Shown: positions 8,099-17,448, numbered from the stretch's first letter. The stretch: 59,643 nucleotides of DNA from an uncultured Lachnospiraceae bacterium (GCA_947630025.1 CANRFZ010000018.1:1-59643); one strand, 5' to 3'. Translations and numbers: made by a program. The notes: generated by a model from the letters alone, not told the origin.

Positions 8099-8139
8099 TC
8101 CTCTCTGTATCAGTTTCTTTCCTGCATCGATTTGATTTT

Positions 8140-9384
8140 TCACTGCTCCGTTTTCTGCTGCGTCTCCCCGCCGATATAGCGGTTATAGATCTCCACATGG
8201 TCGTAGATACACCGCCACGCGCTGGTGGAGCCTGCCGTAACGCATATATACGGCGTGCCGTCGGCGTACTCCTCATAGCTGACCGCGCAGTTTCCCGACT
8301 GTACTACATAACCCGTTTTGGCGCCCACCACCAGACCGCCGGTTTCCTTGTCCTCGATCCTCCGCAGAAACCAGTTGGAGATCTCGATCCCCTCGGGATG
8401 TTCCGCTGTCGGCGTGGTGGTATAAGTGTGCGCGGACAGGACTTCCCGGCACCAGTCGTTCGTCATGGCCGCCTTCATGATAACCGCCATATCATAGACC
8501 GAGCAGTAATGCGCCGCGTCATAGAGGCCCACGCAGTTTGTAAAATGCGCGCTGTCCGCTATGCCGAGGGCCTCCAGCTTCCGGTTCATCAGCTCCACGA
8601 AGGCTTCCTGCGAGCCGGCGGCATAGTCCGCAAGCCCCACCGCGGCATCGCCGCCGGAGGCGAGCACCGCCCCGTAGAACAGATCCCGAACCGTCACCGT
8701 CTCTCCGTCCGAGAAACCCACACTGCTGCAGTCGTTGACATAGGCGTAATCCGTGATCTCCCGCGTGATCGTAAACGGATCGTCCAGATGATCCTCTCCG
8801 ATGGCCTCAGCCGCCACCAGAACCGTCAGCACTTTCGTCATGGAGGCCGGAGAAATTCTGTCATATGCGCCTTTTCCCGCAGTAATCACATCCGTGTCCG
8901 CGTTGACGAGAATCGCGTTGGCGCTGATGACTTCTTCGCTATAAATGTTCTTCGTGTCCGCGTCGGACGTAAACTGATACGCTGCCGCCGCATCCGACTC
9001 CGTCCCGTCCTGTTCCCCGCTCTGTCCGCTATCCGCGCCATCCTGCGCGTCCTGTCCCTGTGCTGCGCCGCCCGCCGCGTCTGCCTCTGCCGCGCCGTTT
9101 TCTCCGAGCGCCGCCTGTGCGTCTGCCCCGGTCTGTTCCGGCATAACCGCTGCCGCCGCGTCAGCTTCCGCCTGCGTGCGGTCACGTCGGCCCGCAGCCT
9201 TTTGATGTATGCCGCGTATACAGAGCGCCGTGAGGCAGACCGCGCCTAAGCCCAGAAGCAATATGGCGCAACGACGCCTTCTCTCCCTGCGCCGCCGCTC
9301 CCGCAGCCAGCGCTCTCTCCTGCGCGCCCGGCGTGCGAGATACGCCTCGTCTGTATCGTTGATATCCTGCAAATTTGGCTCCAT
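8140..9384 (-). CDS. D-alanyl-D-alanine carboxypeptidase (peptidase S11, DacF-like)
   Basis: 414 residues. One membrane anchor lies near residues 40-63, then a low-complexity Ala/Asp/Gln linker (about 65-140), then the penicillin-binding fold. The active-site SxxK is SMTK (PASMTKVLTVL), the second motif is SGG (VLASGGDAAVGLAD, where S-x-N is more usual), and the third is KTG (VVGAKTGYVVQSG). It trims the terminal D-Ala from peptidoglycan stem peptides outside the cell. The SGG variant occurs in clostridial S11 enzymes and need not mean loss of activity. It may form an operon with the upstream zinc-ribbon gene. Confidence 0.85.
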   Translation of the reverse strand: MEPNLQDINDTDEAYLARRARRRERWLRERRRRERRRRCAILLLGLGAVCLTALCIRGIHQKAAGRRDRTQAEADAAAAVMPEQTGADAQAALGENGAAEADAAGGAAQGQDAQDGADSGQSGEQDGTESDAAAAYQFTSDADTKNIYSEEVISANAILVNADTDVITAGKGAYDRISPASMTKVLTVLVAAEAIGEDHLDDPFTITREITDYAYVNDCSSVGFSDGETVTVRDLFYGAVLASGGDAAVGLADYAAGSQEAFVELMNRKLEALGIADSAHFTNCVGLYDAAHYCSVYDMAVIMKAAMTNDWCREVLSAHTYTTTPTAEHPEGIEISNWFLRRIEDKETGGLVVGAKTGYVVQSGNCAVSYEEYADGTPYICVTAGSTSAWRCIYDHVEIYNRYIGGETQQKTEQ

Positions 9385-9439
9385 CCGCCTCTCCGTCCGC
9401 TGATCTTATGTCCTGCCTGTCTCTGTTTACCGTCCGCTG

Positions 9440-10936
9440 CTAGTAGCTGGAGAACCCTTGCTGCTGGGCCACATTATAGATGCCGTAAAAGGGCATCGTA
9501 TCCTCCTCCCACAGGCCGTAAATCCATGATACAAATTCCTCCGGCAGATAGGACACGGGCGTTCCCGGCAGATAGACGATAAACGTGTCCGCATTTTCCA
9601 AGCCGTAAGGATCGGAATAGATAATGCGCATCCCTTCCTCATAGGTTTCCGTGCCCGGCGTCTCCTCCATATTCAGATATTCCAGCTTCATGGAATAAGA
9701 GTATTCGTCGATCTGCACGGGCGTCGAAAATTTCCCCGAAAAATTACAGAGATAGTACGTGCCGTTGGGATAACCCTCGCCGTCGTCTCCCATATCAGCG
9801 TCATGATAGCTTCCCACAAAGGTGCCGTCGTCATATATCGTCAGATCCGTGGACCACGCCCCGGCCCCGCTGGTAAACATAAAATCCGACGGAAGCTGGG
9901 CAAAAAGATTAAATTCTTCCGAAACTTCAGCGGCATCGGCATTACTGTCGTAGACAGGCTCCCACTGTTCCAATTCCTGAAAACGAAAGCCGCCGTATAT
10001 GCTGTCGGGATTTTCCGTCACCCGGAACCGGCAGGACACCCGGCAACCCGCGCCCAAATCGTGCAGGCTGACCGCGGCGTCCACCAGAAGGCTGCCGTCC
10101 GCATCCGTGGTCACTTCCTCGATCTCCGGCTCATCCACCCAGAAGTCTCCTCCGTCAATCCCGGTTATGTAATAACCCGCTCCGTCATAGCTCCAGTAAC
10201 CGGCTTCACCACTGGCATACTGATGAAGGATGTCCTCGTCATAAGATACGCCCAGAGAATCCTTGACGAATTTCTGCAGCGCCGCCTCCGGCACATAGAG
10301 CGTATAGTCGTTTATGAGATAGGCATCCGGGTATAGCCTTATGAAATCGTCATAAGAGATGATGTACGCGGTATGTCCTAAAAACGAATAGCAGAAGTCC
10401 GTATCGAAATCCGCCGACGCTGCATCGCCGTCCCACAGGCACCATGCCATCGTTTCTACGAAATCCTCCAGCCCATCGCGCTGCGCATCGGTGAGCTCCA
10501 CCGTCCTAGGCGTGTCGTCCGCTTCTTGCTGACCGCCGTCATCCGCTTCCGCGTCTTCCTGCCGGTTTTCCTCTTTTTCTTTTTCCTGTTCCTTATCCCG
10601 GTCTTGGCGGCGCTTCTCCCGGCTGTCGTCGTCATTGTCCTCCCGCTCCTCCACCGCATCCGGCTCCTCGCCGCCGTTTCGGAAATGGGACACAAGCAAA
10701 AGCGCCGCCAGCGAAACCACTACGACCGCCGCCGCGACGACCAGCGCAATCAGCAGTTTCACTTTGGGATTTTTCTCCTCCTGCGCGCCGCTCTCTGCCA
10801 GCCCGATATTCCCTGCCGGCATGGTGTACTCTGTCGGCGCAGTGTACTCCGCCTGCGGCGCAGGGCTCGGCGTGCCGCACCTGACACAGAACTTCGCGCC
10901 CTGCGGGATTTCATTTCCACAATTCGGACAAATCAT
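9440..10936 (-). CDS. Zinc-ribbon membrane protein with large extracellular domain
   Basis: 498 residues. The N-terminus is a zinc ribbon (CPNCGNEIPQGAKFCVRCG, residues 3-21). A Pro/Thr-rich linker, a transmembrane helix (about 60-82), an acidic/basic repeat-like segment (about 88-135), then about 360 extracellular residues follow. The extracellular part contains AWSTDLTIYDDGTFVGSY, a pattern seen in clostridial lipocalin-like sensor or cell-wall proteins. Function unknown. It is probably co-transcribed with the carboxypeptidase downstream. Confidence 0.7.
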   Translation of the reverse strand: MICPNCGNEIPQGAKFCVRCGTPSPAPQAEYTAPTEYTMPAGNIGLAESGAQEEKNPKVKLLIALVVAAAVVVVSLAALLLVSHFRNGGEEPDAVEEREDNDDDSREKRRQDRDKEQEKEKEENRQEDAEADDGGQQEADDTPRTVELTDAQRDGLEDFVETMAWCLWDGDAASADFDTDFCYSFLGHTAYIISYDDFIRLYPDAYLINDYTLYVPEAALQKFVKDSLGVSYDEDILHQYASGEAGYWSYDGAGYYITGIDGGDFWVDEPEIEEVTTDADGSLLVDAAVSLHDLGAGCRVSCRFRVTENPDSIYGGFRFQELEQWEPVYDSNADAAEVSEEFNLFAQLPSDFMFTSGAGAWSTDLTIYDDGTFVGSYHDADMGDDGEGYPNGTYYLCNFSGKFSTPVQIDEYSYSMKLEYLNMEETPGTETYEEGMRIIYSDPYGLENADTFIVYLPGTPVSYLPEEFVSWIYGLWEEDTMPFYGIYNVAQQQGFSSY

Positions 10937-10957
10937 ATCCTGCCTCCACTCCTATTC

Positions 10958-11173
10958 TCACCACTCTCTGCCAATCTCCGAAGCGTCGATGCCGTATCTT
11001 AGCATAAACTCCTGCAGGTCGGCGTCCCCGCGGATCAGCATGATCTCATGAAAATCGCCATTCCGGACATCCCGGAAACCGGCCACCTTTTCCCCGGTGC
11101 AGATGCTGCTCCTGATCACCGGCTTCATAGTCTCTCTGTCGAAAGACTCCGTTTTCTTCTTTCTGTGAAACAT
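10958..11173 (-). CDS. Small conserved hypothetical protein (71 aa)
   Basis: Starts MFHRKKKTESFDRETMKPVI and contains RSSICTGEKVAGFRDVRNGDF. Similar short proteins occur next to various genes in Lachnospiraceae; role unknown. I chose the ATG at 11173 because GGGAG lies seven bases before it; an in-frame start at 11215 has no such site. The ribosome site is the end of a G10 run (11183-11192), so run length could alter initiation. Confidence 0.6.
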   Translation of the reverse strand: MFHRKKKTESFDRETMKPVIRSSICTGEKVAGFRDVRNGDFHEIMLIRGDADLQEFMLRYGIDASEIGREW

Positions 11174-11182
11174 AACGAGTCT

Positions 11183-11192
11183 CCCCCCCCCC
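11183..11192 (-). repeat. Homopolymeric G10 tract at the ribosome site of the 71-aa gene
   Basis: Ten consecutive C on the plus strand (G10 on the coding strand), directly continuous with the Shine-Dalgarno sequence of the gene starting at 11173. Such runs slip easily during replication. Confidence 0.8.
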
Positions 11193-11224
11193 GCAGCGCC
11201 GCCCAGCACGCGCATGGCGGCGTC

Positions 11225-13156
11225 CTACGCTATATTTGCGTTTTTCTTGATAAACTCCACGAAATCGTTCTGCGGAATCGGCTTGGAGAAGAAATACCCC
11301 TGTATGAAATCGCAGTTCATATCGGAGAACGCCGACGCCATCTCCTCTGTCTCGACGCCCTCCACAACGATCTCCATATTCATATCCTTCAGCATCTTGA
11401 CGGTATTGCTCAGGAAAATCCACATCTTGGGATTGTTCCTTTCATCCGCAAAGGACTTGTCCAGCTTGATGATCTTGAGCGGCAGCTGGATGACGCGCTT
11501 GATATTGGAGTAGCCCGTGCCGTAATCGTCCAGCGAAAAGCTGATGCCCGCCTTCGTCAGCTTATCCAGATTTTCGGTCATGACTTTCTGGGAGTGCGCC
11601 GCAGCCGTCTCCGTGATCTCCAGATTGATCTTGTCCGGGGAGACGTGGTACTTGTCCATAATCGCCAGATAGACCTCCGGCAGATTGCTGTTCATAATCT
11701 GCGAAACCGACAGATTGACCTCGATGTAGTCCAGCCCCAGCTTGGCAAATTCTTCCCCGGCGATAAACTGGCACACTTTTTCAAATACAAACGCACCGAT
11801 CTGGTGTATCGTTCCGTTCTGCTCCGCCGCCACGATCAGCGCCTCGGGAGAGATAAAGCCGTGCTGCGGATCGTTCAGCCGAATCAGCGCCTCTGCGGAC
11901 ATAAAACGCCTCTGCGCGACGGAGTAGATCGGCTGATAATATACCTGAAAACTCTGCTCCGCGATGGCGCGCTCGATAATGGCGTCGATATTTTTCTGAA
12001 TGTCGAGCTGCTGCTTGTTATACAGGTCGTCTGCGCGCATCACGTTTCCCGTGTACTGGTATTTCTTATGGAAATCCGTGCCGAAGAACGACAACATCTT
12101 GAAGTTCTCCACTTCTTCGGGGCATTTGGCCACCACGATAAAAGGTTCCAGCGAAATCTCCATGCCGTTGAGCGCCGTCTGCCGCTTCAGCTCCTCATTC
12201 AGCGCCTGCGCGATCTTCTCCGCCTTATCGCGGTTCTTCCAGTAATAAACCATCCGGTACCGTCCGTTATCCAGATAGTACAGGTCGCCCTCGCCTTTCA
12301 TCAGATGGTCGATCTCCCGTATTCTCTGCGCGATATCCTGCAGGAGTCCGGTGACGGCGTCAAAGCCGATCATCTGCAGAAGCGACAGATAATTGCCGAT
12401 ATTCAGCATAATAACGGTGACTTTTTTGCGATTGCCGTAGGCGCGCTTCATGTCGTCCACATAAGCGGAATATTTCATCAACTGCGTAAAAGAATCGATG
12501 TAGTCCTCGGGCCGCTGGACGCCGATACTGATAATCAGCAGGCAGAGCGCGCCGCAGAACATCTCCACCAGCAGATGCGGGAACAACATCTGTACGACCA
12601 TGGCCGCCAGACCGACAGGAATCACCGTCGCGATGGCTACGATCTTGCCCGGCGAAAAGAACCGGCGGTAATGGATGACATAGACGACGTCGATGACGAT
12701 ATAAAAGAGCGTCGTGACATACATCAGGCCAAACCACGGCCCTCTGGCATATCCGTTTTCGACGGAGAAAAGGCACTGATTCGCTGCGTTGGCAGCGATG
12801 GCATACATAACCGCCAGAAACGGAACCAGCAGTACGACGATAAATCCTTTATTTTTGTGCAGCTTATGCCATGTATCCGTCAGACTGATAACAAAGAGCA
12901 GATGGAGAGGCGCGCTCAGATAGTGCGTGACGATATATCCCGAATGGGCCGTATAGAGCGCGATCGTATTCGCACTGTGCGCGTTGTCCAGCGTGACCGC
13001 GGCGATATCAAATACCGTCGCAGCGATGGAGATATATGTAATAATCAAAAATATGCGGTTCGATATCCCGCTCGTCATCTTTCTGGCGTAACACGAACAC
13101 AACAGAATGGCGAGCAGGACAAGCGCAGCAACATCAAAACTGATATTCTTCCCCAT
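11225..13156 (-). CDS. Membrane EAL-domain c-di-GMP phosphodiesterase with degenerate GGDEF domain
   Basis: 643 residues. About seven hydrophobic segments (residues 8-28, 35-55, 70-92, 105-125, 140-160, 172-192, 195-212) form a 7TM sensory part. A GGDEF-like domain follows in which the signature is lost (GEGDLYYLDNGRYRMVYYW). The C-terminal EAL domain (about 395-640) has SAEALIRLND, EVNLSVSQIM, LEITET, SLDDYGTGYS, IIKLDKSF, VEGVET and QGYFFSKPI. The metal and catalytic positions look intact, so it should hydrolyse c-di-GMP in response to an envelope signal. No partner gene is obvious. Confidence 0.85.
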   Translation of the reverse strand: MGKNISFDVAALVLLAILLCSCYARKMTSGISNRIFLIITYISIAATVFDIAAVTLDNAHSANTIALYTAHSGYIVTHYLSAPLHLLFVISLTDTWHKLHKNKGFIVVLLVPFLAVMYAIAANAANQCLFSVENGYARGPWFGLMYVTTLFYIVIDVVYVIHYRRFFSPGKIVAIATVIPVGLAAMVVQMLFPHLLVEMFCGALCLLIISIGVQRPEDYIDSFTQLMKYSAYVDDMKRAYGNRKKVTVIMLNIGNYLSLLQMIGFDAVTGLLQDIAQRIREIDHLMKGEGDLYYLDNGRYRMVYYWKNRDKAEKIAQALNEELKRQTALNGMEISLEPFIVVAKCPEEVENFKMLSFFGTDFHKKYQYTGNVMRADDLYNKQQLDIQKNIDAIIERAIAEQSFQVYYQPIYSVAQRRFMSAEALIRLNDPQHGFISPEALIVAAEQNGTIHQIGAFVFEKVCQFIAGEEFAKLGLDYIEVNLSVSQIMNSNLPEVYLAIMDKYHVSPDKINLEITETAAAHSQKVMTENLDKLTKAGISFSLDDYGTGYSNIKRVIQLPLKIIKLDKSFADERNNPKMWIFLSNTVKMLKDMNMEIVVEGVETEEMASAFSDMNCDFIQGYFFSKPIPQNDFVEFIKKNANIA

Positions 13157-13302
13157 AGTAACCCCTTATATCCTATTTCCGACGCGGTATCCCTTACTCC
13201 TGACGATGCACAACAATGGCGCATGGCGGTTGTCCGGTCTGCACTTTTTCTTCCGAAACTCCCCTGTGCTCTTATGATAGCAATCCGTCACGGAAAAGTC
13301 AA

Positions 13303-13390
13303 CCGCTTGGCCGGACGGCGCATTACGCAATAGCCGGATGCGCGTTATGCAGCAGCGGGCAGCGCATTATATAGCAGCGGGCGGTGCGTT
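13303..13390 (-). repeat. Four imperfect 22-bp tandem repeats after the GH1 gene
   Basis: Minus-strand units at 13390-13369, 13368-13347, 13346-13325 and 13324-13303 each begin AAYGCGC or AACGCAC. They share a CCGC/CCGG-CT core and a TAT or GCAT end. Similarity falls with distance from the gene. The array starts 6 nt after the GH1 stop codon and fills most of the gap to the EAL gene (13157-13395). Confidence 0.65.
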
Positions 13391-13395
13391 CCGCA

Positions 13396-15183
13396 TCAGT
13401 CCTGCGCGGCGATCGCCATACGGACCGTCATGCTCCCCTGCATCTTCATCACGCCGTACCCATTCGGCACGAAAATCACATCTCCCGCGGTGACCATATT
13501 GCCGTTAAACAAACCGTCGCCCTGCATAACACGAATGACCACAAACGCCTGATCCTGCACATAGCCCACCGGCGCGGTAATGTCCGTCTCCCACTCCTTG
13601 ACACGGCCCTCCGCGGGCGGCAGCGGGAATTTTCCGTCGTTGTTTTGGCCGAACAGTTCCGGCCTTTTGCTCCAGACCTCCCGCAGCGTCATGCCGCGAT
13701 AGCTGCCCTCCCGCACCGTGAAACGCTCGTCCGGCAGGACAGACGCCGGCAGGGATGCGGCAGCCTCGTCCGTCTCCTGCCCGCCCTTCCTCTCCAGGAA
13801 AAGCGCCGGCACCGGCGGCCTGTTGATGGACAGATTTCTGCCGTTGCACTCCATCACCGTCTGGTACCAGTAGGCCGAATCTTTCACAAGGCGTTTCTGC
13901 GTCGCAAAATCCACGTGCACAATGCCGAAACGCTCCGTAAATCCCTTGTCCCACTCAAAATTGTCCAGAAACGTCCATAAGAAATACCCCCGCACATCCG
14001 CGCCCTCGTCGTTCGCACGCTGCAGCGCGGACAAATATCTGTCCAGAAACGTAATGCGGTTCGGATCGTGCACCTGTCCGTCTCCGGAGATCAGGTCATG
14101 GCAGGACATTCCGTTCTCCGTAATATAGAGCGGCACCCGGTATCTCTCATAGATAAATTTCACGCCCCAGTACAGGCACTCCGGATTCACCGGCCATCCC
14201 GCCGCCGTCTTGGGCGCCCCGATGGGGCTCTTGACAAATTCGGGCTCGCCATCCTTCCCCGCCCGGATGATATAGCCGTTATAAATGTTCTGTCCCATAA
14301 AGTCGATGGGCTGGGAGATCAGCTTCATATCCTCCTCCGTGATTTCGGGGAGGTATTCTTTAAACTTCTCCAGTCCCGACTCCGGATATCTCCCCAGAAA
14401 GACCGGATCGTTAAACCACGCCACGTTCCACGTCCAGTTGTCGATCGGATTGTAAAAGGAGAAAAGCACCTTCCGTGCCGCCTCGATATCCTCCGAGCTG
14501 TCCGTCTCCGGATAGGCCATACTGCAGGTGGGCGCATACCCGATCTTAATCGGCTGCTTCGCGTACTTGCGCAGCGTAATCACCGCCTGTCCGTGGGCGC
14601 GGAGCGCGTTGTGCGCGATCTGAAAAGTCTCGCGGTAGCCCAGCTTGTACCCCGGCGCGTGGACACCGGTCAGGTTGCCCAGTCCCACGAAGCATTCCGG
14701 TTCGTTCAGCGTGATGATATATTCGCACACATCCGAAAAATTCTCCGCAATCACTCTGGCATACTCCGCAAACCATTGGATCGACTCCTCGTTGAGCCAG
14801 CCGCCGCGGTTCTGCAGCGCCTGCGGGAGCTCCCAGTGGTACATCGTAAGATACGGCGTGATGCCGTTCTCTTTCATGCAGGCGATCATGTCCCGGTACA
14901 ATTTGATCGCCTTTTCATTAACTCTGCCGGTTCCCTCCGGCATGATCCTGCTCCAGTTTACGGAGAAGCGGTACGCCTTGATCCCTAAGATGCGCATCAG
15001 CTTAAAATCCTCGGGATAGCGGTGCATATGGTCGCAGGCCGCGCCTACTTCCCTGCCGTCCGCCGTGCGGCCCTCTTTGGTAAATTGATCCCAGATCATC
15101 CTGCCCGCGCCGTCGCCCGGCTCGCTGCCCTCGATCTGATAGGCGCTGCTCGCCACGCCCCACACAAAATCCTCTCTGAACAT
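13396..15183 (-). CDS. GH1 beta-glycosidase with C-terminal cupin domain
   Basis: 595 residues. Residues 1-445 are a full GH1 (beta-glucosidase or 6-phospho-beta-glucosidase) TIM barrel. The acid/base Glu is in TLNEP (E161) and the nucleophile Glu in YITENG (E356). The start FVWGVASSAYQIEG is canonical. Ordinary GH1 enzymes end here. This one continues through a linker into about 110 residues that resemble the cupin of mannose-6-phosphate isomerase (LREVWSKRPELFGQ...FPL...VGYVQDQAFVVIRVMQGDGLFNG...GDVIFVPNG). The ribosome site AAAGGAATAAAAGCAAT precedes the ATG. No PTS genes are adjacent, so the substrate is unclear. It is probably a cytoplasmic enzyme for plant or host beta-glycosides. Confidence 0.9.
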   Translation of the reverse strand: MFREDFVWGVASSAYQIEGSEPGDGAGRMIWDQFTKEGRTADGREVGAACDHMHRYPEDFKLMRILGIKAYRFSVNWSRIMPEGTGRVNEKAIKLYRDMIACMKENGITPYLTMYHWELPQALQNRGGWLNEESIQWFAEYARVIAENFSDVCEYIITLNEPECFVGLGNLTGVHAPGYKLGYRETFQIAHNALRAHGQAVITLRKYAKQPIKIGYAPTCSMAYPETDSSEDIEAARKVLFSFYNPIDNWTWNVAWFNDPVFLGRYPESGLEKFKEYLPEITEEDMKLISQPIDFMGQNIYNGYIIRAGKDGEPEFVKSPIGAPKTAAGWPVNPECLYWGVKFIYERYRVPLYITENGMSCHDLISGDGQVHDPNRITFLDRYLSALQRANDEGADVRGYFLWTFLDNFEWDKGFTERFGIVHVDFATQKRLVKDSAYWYQTVMECNGRNLSINRPPVPALFLERKGGQETDEAAASLPASVLPDERFTVREGSYRGMTLREVWSKRPELFGQNNDGKFPLPPAEGRVKEWETDITAPVGYVQDQAFVVIRVMQGDGLFNGNMVTAGDVIFVPNGYGVMKMQGSMTVRMAIAAQD

Positions 15184-15495
15184 ATTGCTTTTATTCCTTT
15201 CGTTTTATGCTTTTACTTTCTGCCTCGGCTTTACTCTTTGCTTTCTTCCTTCACTTCTGCTTCTACTTTACTCTTTTTCTTTCTATCTTCACTTCTGCTT
15301 CACTCTTTTGTTTTCTGCCTCATGTTATGTTTGCTCTCACTTCATGCCCTTGCTTCCTGCCCTCACTTTTACTTCCGCCTTATGCTTTTATTCTACTATC
15401 CCATAGACAAAATAACAAGCGGCAAAAAGCTGCATAAGAAAACTCTTTTTCAGGCATACTAGAAAATCATGTCAGTTTTGGAAGGAGTTTTGATT
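15184..15495. other. Pyrimidine-rich intergenic stretch with a 37-bp near-repeat
   Basis: The 312 nt between the divergent GH1 and SpoVAF starts hold no gene. From 15184 to about 15395 the plus strand is strongly C/T-biased, so a GH1 leader would be purine-rich. Units 15229-15265 and 15266-15302 are near-copies (CTTTACTCTTT start, TTCACTTCTGCTTC end). The remaining 15400-15480 must hold the SpoVAF promoter, but I could not fix one. Confidence 0.6.
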
Positions 15496-16986
15496 GTGGG
15501 AAACAGGGAAAAGAACAGGCAGTCCGGAGACAGTAAGCGCGGGGTTGCGCAGGGCGAGAACGGCATCCATAGCAGCGACGCGATGACAACGTCACTGGAG
15601 CAGACGATGGCGTATATGGACGAACACGTCTGCCCCGACGCCAGCTTCGACGTCGTGTACCGCGTCATAGAGGTGGGCGGCAGGCGGGCGTGCATTTATT
15701 TTATCGACGGCTTCTGCAAGGACGAACTGATGATGAAAATGCTCCAGTATTTTATCGGACTGAAGGAGAAGGATATGCCGGAGAGCGCCTATGAGATGGC
15801 CAAAAAAGCTACGCCCTATGTGGAAGTGGACTTAAAGGACAAGTGGGACGACATCATATTCAACATTCTTTCCGGCGTGTTCGCGCTTTTTATCGACGGA
15901 TACGACAGATGCGTGCTGATCGATTCCAGAACTTATCCCGCCAGAGGCGTGGACGAGCCCGACAAGGACAAGACGCTCCGCGGTTCCAAGGACGGCTTCG
16001 TGGAGACGGTCGTCTTCAATACGGCGCTGATCCGGCGGCGGATCAGGAGCACGCAGCTCCGCATGGAAATGCTGAATGCCGGCAAAAGCTCCCGCACGGA
16101 CATCGTACTGTGCTACATGGATAACCGGGTGGATCACGCCCTTTTGGACAAGATCAGAAAGAGAATCGAAACGGTAAAGGTAGACGCGCTGACGATGAAT
16201 CAGGAAAGTCTGGCGGAATGCCTGTACCAGCGCAAGTGGTACAACCCTTTCCCGAAATTTAAGTTTACCGAGAGGCCGGATGTGGCGGCGGCGCAGGTGC
16301 TGGAAGGCGACATCGTCATTCTGGTGGACAATTCGCCGTCCGCGATGATCGTGCCGACGTCGATTTTTGACATTGTGGAGGAGGCGGACGACTATTATTT
16401 TCCGCCCATCACGGGGACATATCTCAGACTGTCCCGCTTTGTCATATCGATCCTGACCTATATCATGACGCCGACGTTTCTGCTGCTGATGCAGAATCCC
16501 GGCTGGATTCCGCCGTCTTTTGAATTTATTCTGTTAAAAGACCCATGCAATATCCCGCTGATCGCCCAGTTCCTCATTCTGGAGCTGGCGATCGACGGCC
16601 TGAAACTGGCGGCGGTGAATACGCCCAATATGCTGAGCACGCCTCTCAGCGTGATGGCGGCCCTCGTTCTGGGAGAATTTTCCGTCAATAGCGGCTGGTT
16701 CAACCCGGAAGTAATGCTATATATGGCGTTCGTGGCCGTGGCCAACTACACCCAGCAGAACTATGAGCTCGGCTACGCGCTCAAATTCATGCGCATCCTC
16801 AACCTGATCCTGACGGCTGCGTTTGGTCTGTACGGCTATATCGCCGCGGTCGTTATCTTCGTGCTGGCGGTGGTGAGCAACAAGACGCTCTCGGACAAAA
16901 GCTATATCTATCCGATCCTGCCCTTCAACCCGCGCAAGCTGGCCAGACGTCTGTTCCGTCTGCGGCTGCCCGAATCCAAGGAATAG
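15496..16986 (+). CDS. spoVAF: SpoVAF/GerA-family spore germination protein
   Basis: About 496 residues of the GerA/SpoVAF family. There is a soluble N-terminal half (FDVVYRVIEVGGRRACIYFIDG), the family signature EGDIVILVDNSPSAMIVPTS near residue 280, and five or so membrane helices in the C-terminal third. Features near the start match SpoVAF rather than classic GerAA. I set the start at the GTG at 15496 because GGAAGGAG sits eight bases upstream; an ATG at 15469 in the same frame has no ribosome site. SpoVAF acts in the inner spore membrane during germination. The other spoVA genes are absent here, so the gene stands alone. Confidence 0.85.
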   Translation: MGNREKNRQSGDSKRGVAQGENGIHSSDAMTTSLEQTMAYMDEHVCPDASFDVVYRVIEVGGRRACIYFIDGFCKDELMMKMLQYFIGLKEKDMPESAYEMAKKATPYVEVDLKDKWDDIIFNILSGVFALFIDGYDRCVLIDSRTYPARGVDEPDKDKTLRGSKDGFVETVVFNTALIRRRIRSTQLRMEMLNAGKSSRTDIVLCYMDNRVDHALLDKIRKRIETVKVDALTMNQESLAECLYQRKWYNPFPKFKFTERPDVAAAQVLEGDIVILVDNSPSAMIVPTSIFDIVEEADDYYFPPITGTYLRLSRFVISILTYIMTPTFLLLMQNPGWIPPSFEFILLKDPCNIPLIAQFLILELAIDGLKLAAVNTPNMLSTPLSVMAALVLGEFSVNSGWFNPEVMLYMAFVAVANYTQQNYELGYALKFMRILNLILTAAFGLYGYIAAVVIFVLAVVSNKTLSDKSYIYPILPFNPRKLARRLFRLRLPESKE

Positions 16987-17002
16987 GCCGCGGGCGGCTG
17001 CG

Positions 17003-17440
17003 CTACTGTTTTCCGGTGCTGCCGTGGCCGCCCCGGTCGATATCGCCCAGATGCTCCACTTCGTCAAAGACAAGCTGCGGCTGGTTTTTCATAATGCGGA
17101 ACTGGCAGATCCGATCGTTGACATGGATCTGCGTATCCCGCAGGGCGTATGCCGGCAGGAACCACTGGTCGTTGTCGCCGCAGTAGGAATTGTCGATCAC
17201 GCCGTGGTGATTGGTCTGGATGATCCCGAAATTCTTGAAGGTGGAACTGCGCGGAACCACGTGCGCCTCATACCCTTCCGGCAGCTTCATGCCGACGCCC
17301 AGCGGAATCAGCCGAAACTCTCCCGCTTTCATCTCCACATCCTCCGCCGCGCGCAGGTCGATCCAGTCGGATTTTCCGTCGATATATGCCAGCTTCTCTA
17401 TTTTATCCGAAAAATATTTGATTTTGATCGTCTCCAACAT
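17003..17440 (-). CDS. dut: dUTP diphosphatase
   Basis: 145 residues of the trimeric dUTPase fold. It shows [11 protein letters not shown] (phosphate-binding motif 2), [21 protein letters not shown] (motif 3 with uracil-binding turn), RICQFRIM (motif 4) and the glycine-rich C-terminal arm [10 protein letters not shown] (motif 5, GxGSTG). It hydrolyses dUTP to dUMP and pyrophosphate, preventing uracil incorporation and feeding dTMP synthesis. The start is the ATG at 17440, directly after the nrdG stop codon (8-nt gap). An upstream open frame is spurious. It forms an operon-like block with nrdG and nrdD. Confidence 0.9.
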   Translation of the reverse strand: MLETIKIKYFSDKIEKLAYIDGKSDWIDLRAAEDVEMKAGEFRLIPLGVGMKLPEGYEAHVVPRSSTFKNFGIIQTNHHGVIDNSYCGDNDQWFLPAYALRDTQIHVNDRICQFRIMKNQPQLVFDEVEHLGDIDRGGHGSTGKQ

Positions 17441-17448
17441 CGTCACCT

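Noticed and set aside
8056..9249. Plus-strand open frame of 397 codons opposite the D,D-carboxypeptidase
   Set aside because: Arg-rich shadow translation with no domain; the opposite strand has SMTK and KTG motifs.
11225..13156. Active diguanylate cyclase
   Set aside because: The GG(D/E)EF signature is absent; only the EAL domain looks catalytic. The same holds for 44739-46463.
11048..13333. Long plus-strand open frame of 761 codons opposite the EAL gene
   Set aside because: It is antisense to a gene with full EAL motifs. Its product is Arg/His/Leu-rich without any domain, as expected from a high-GC shadow frame.
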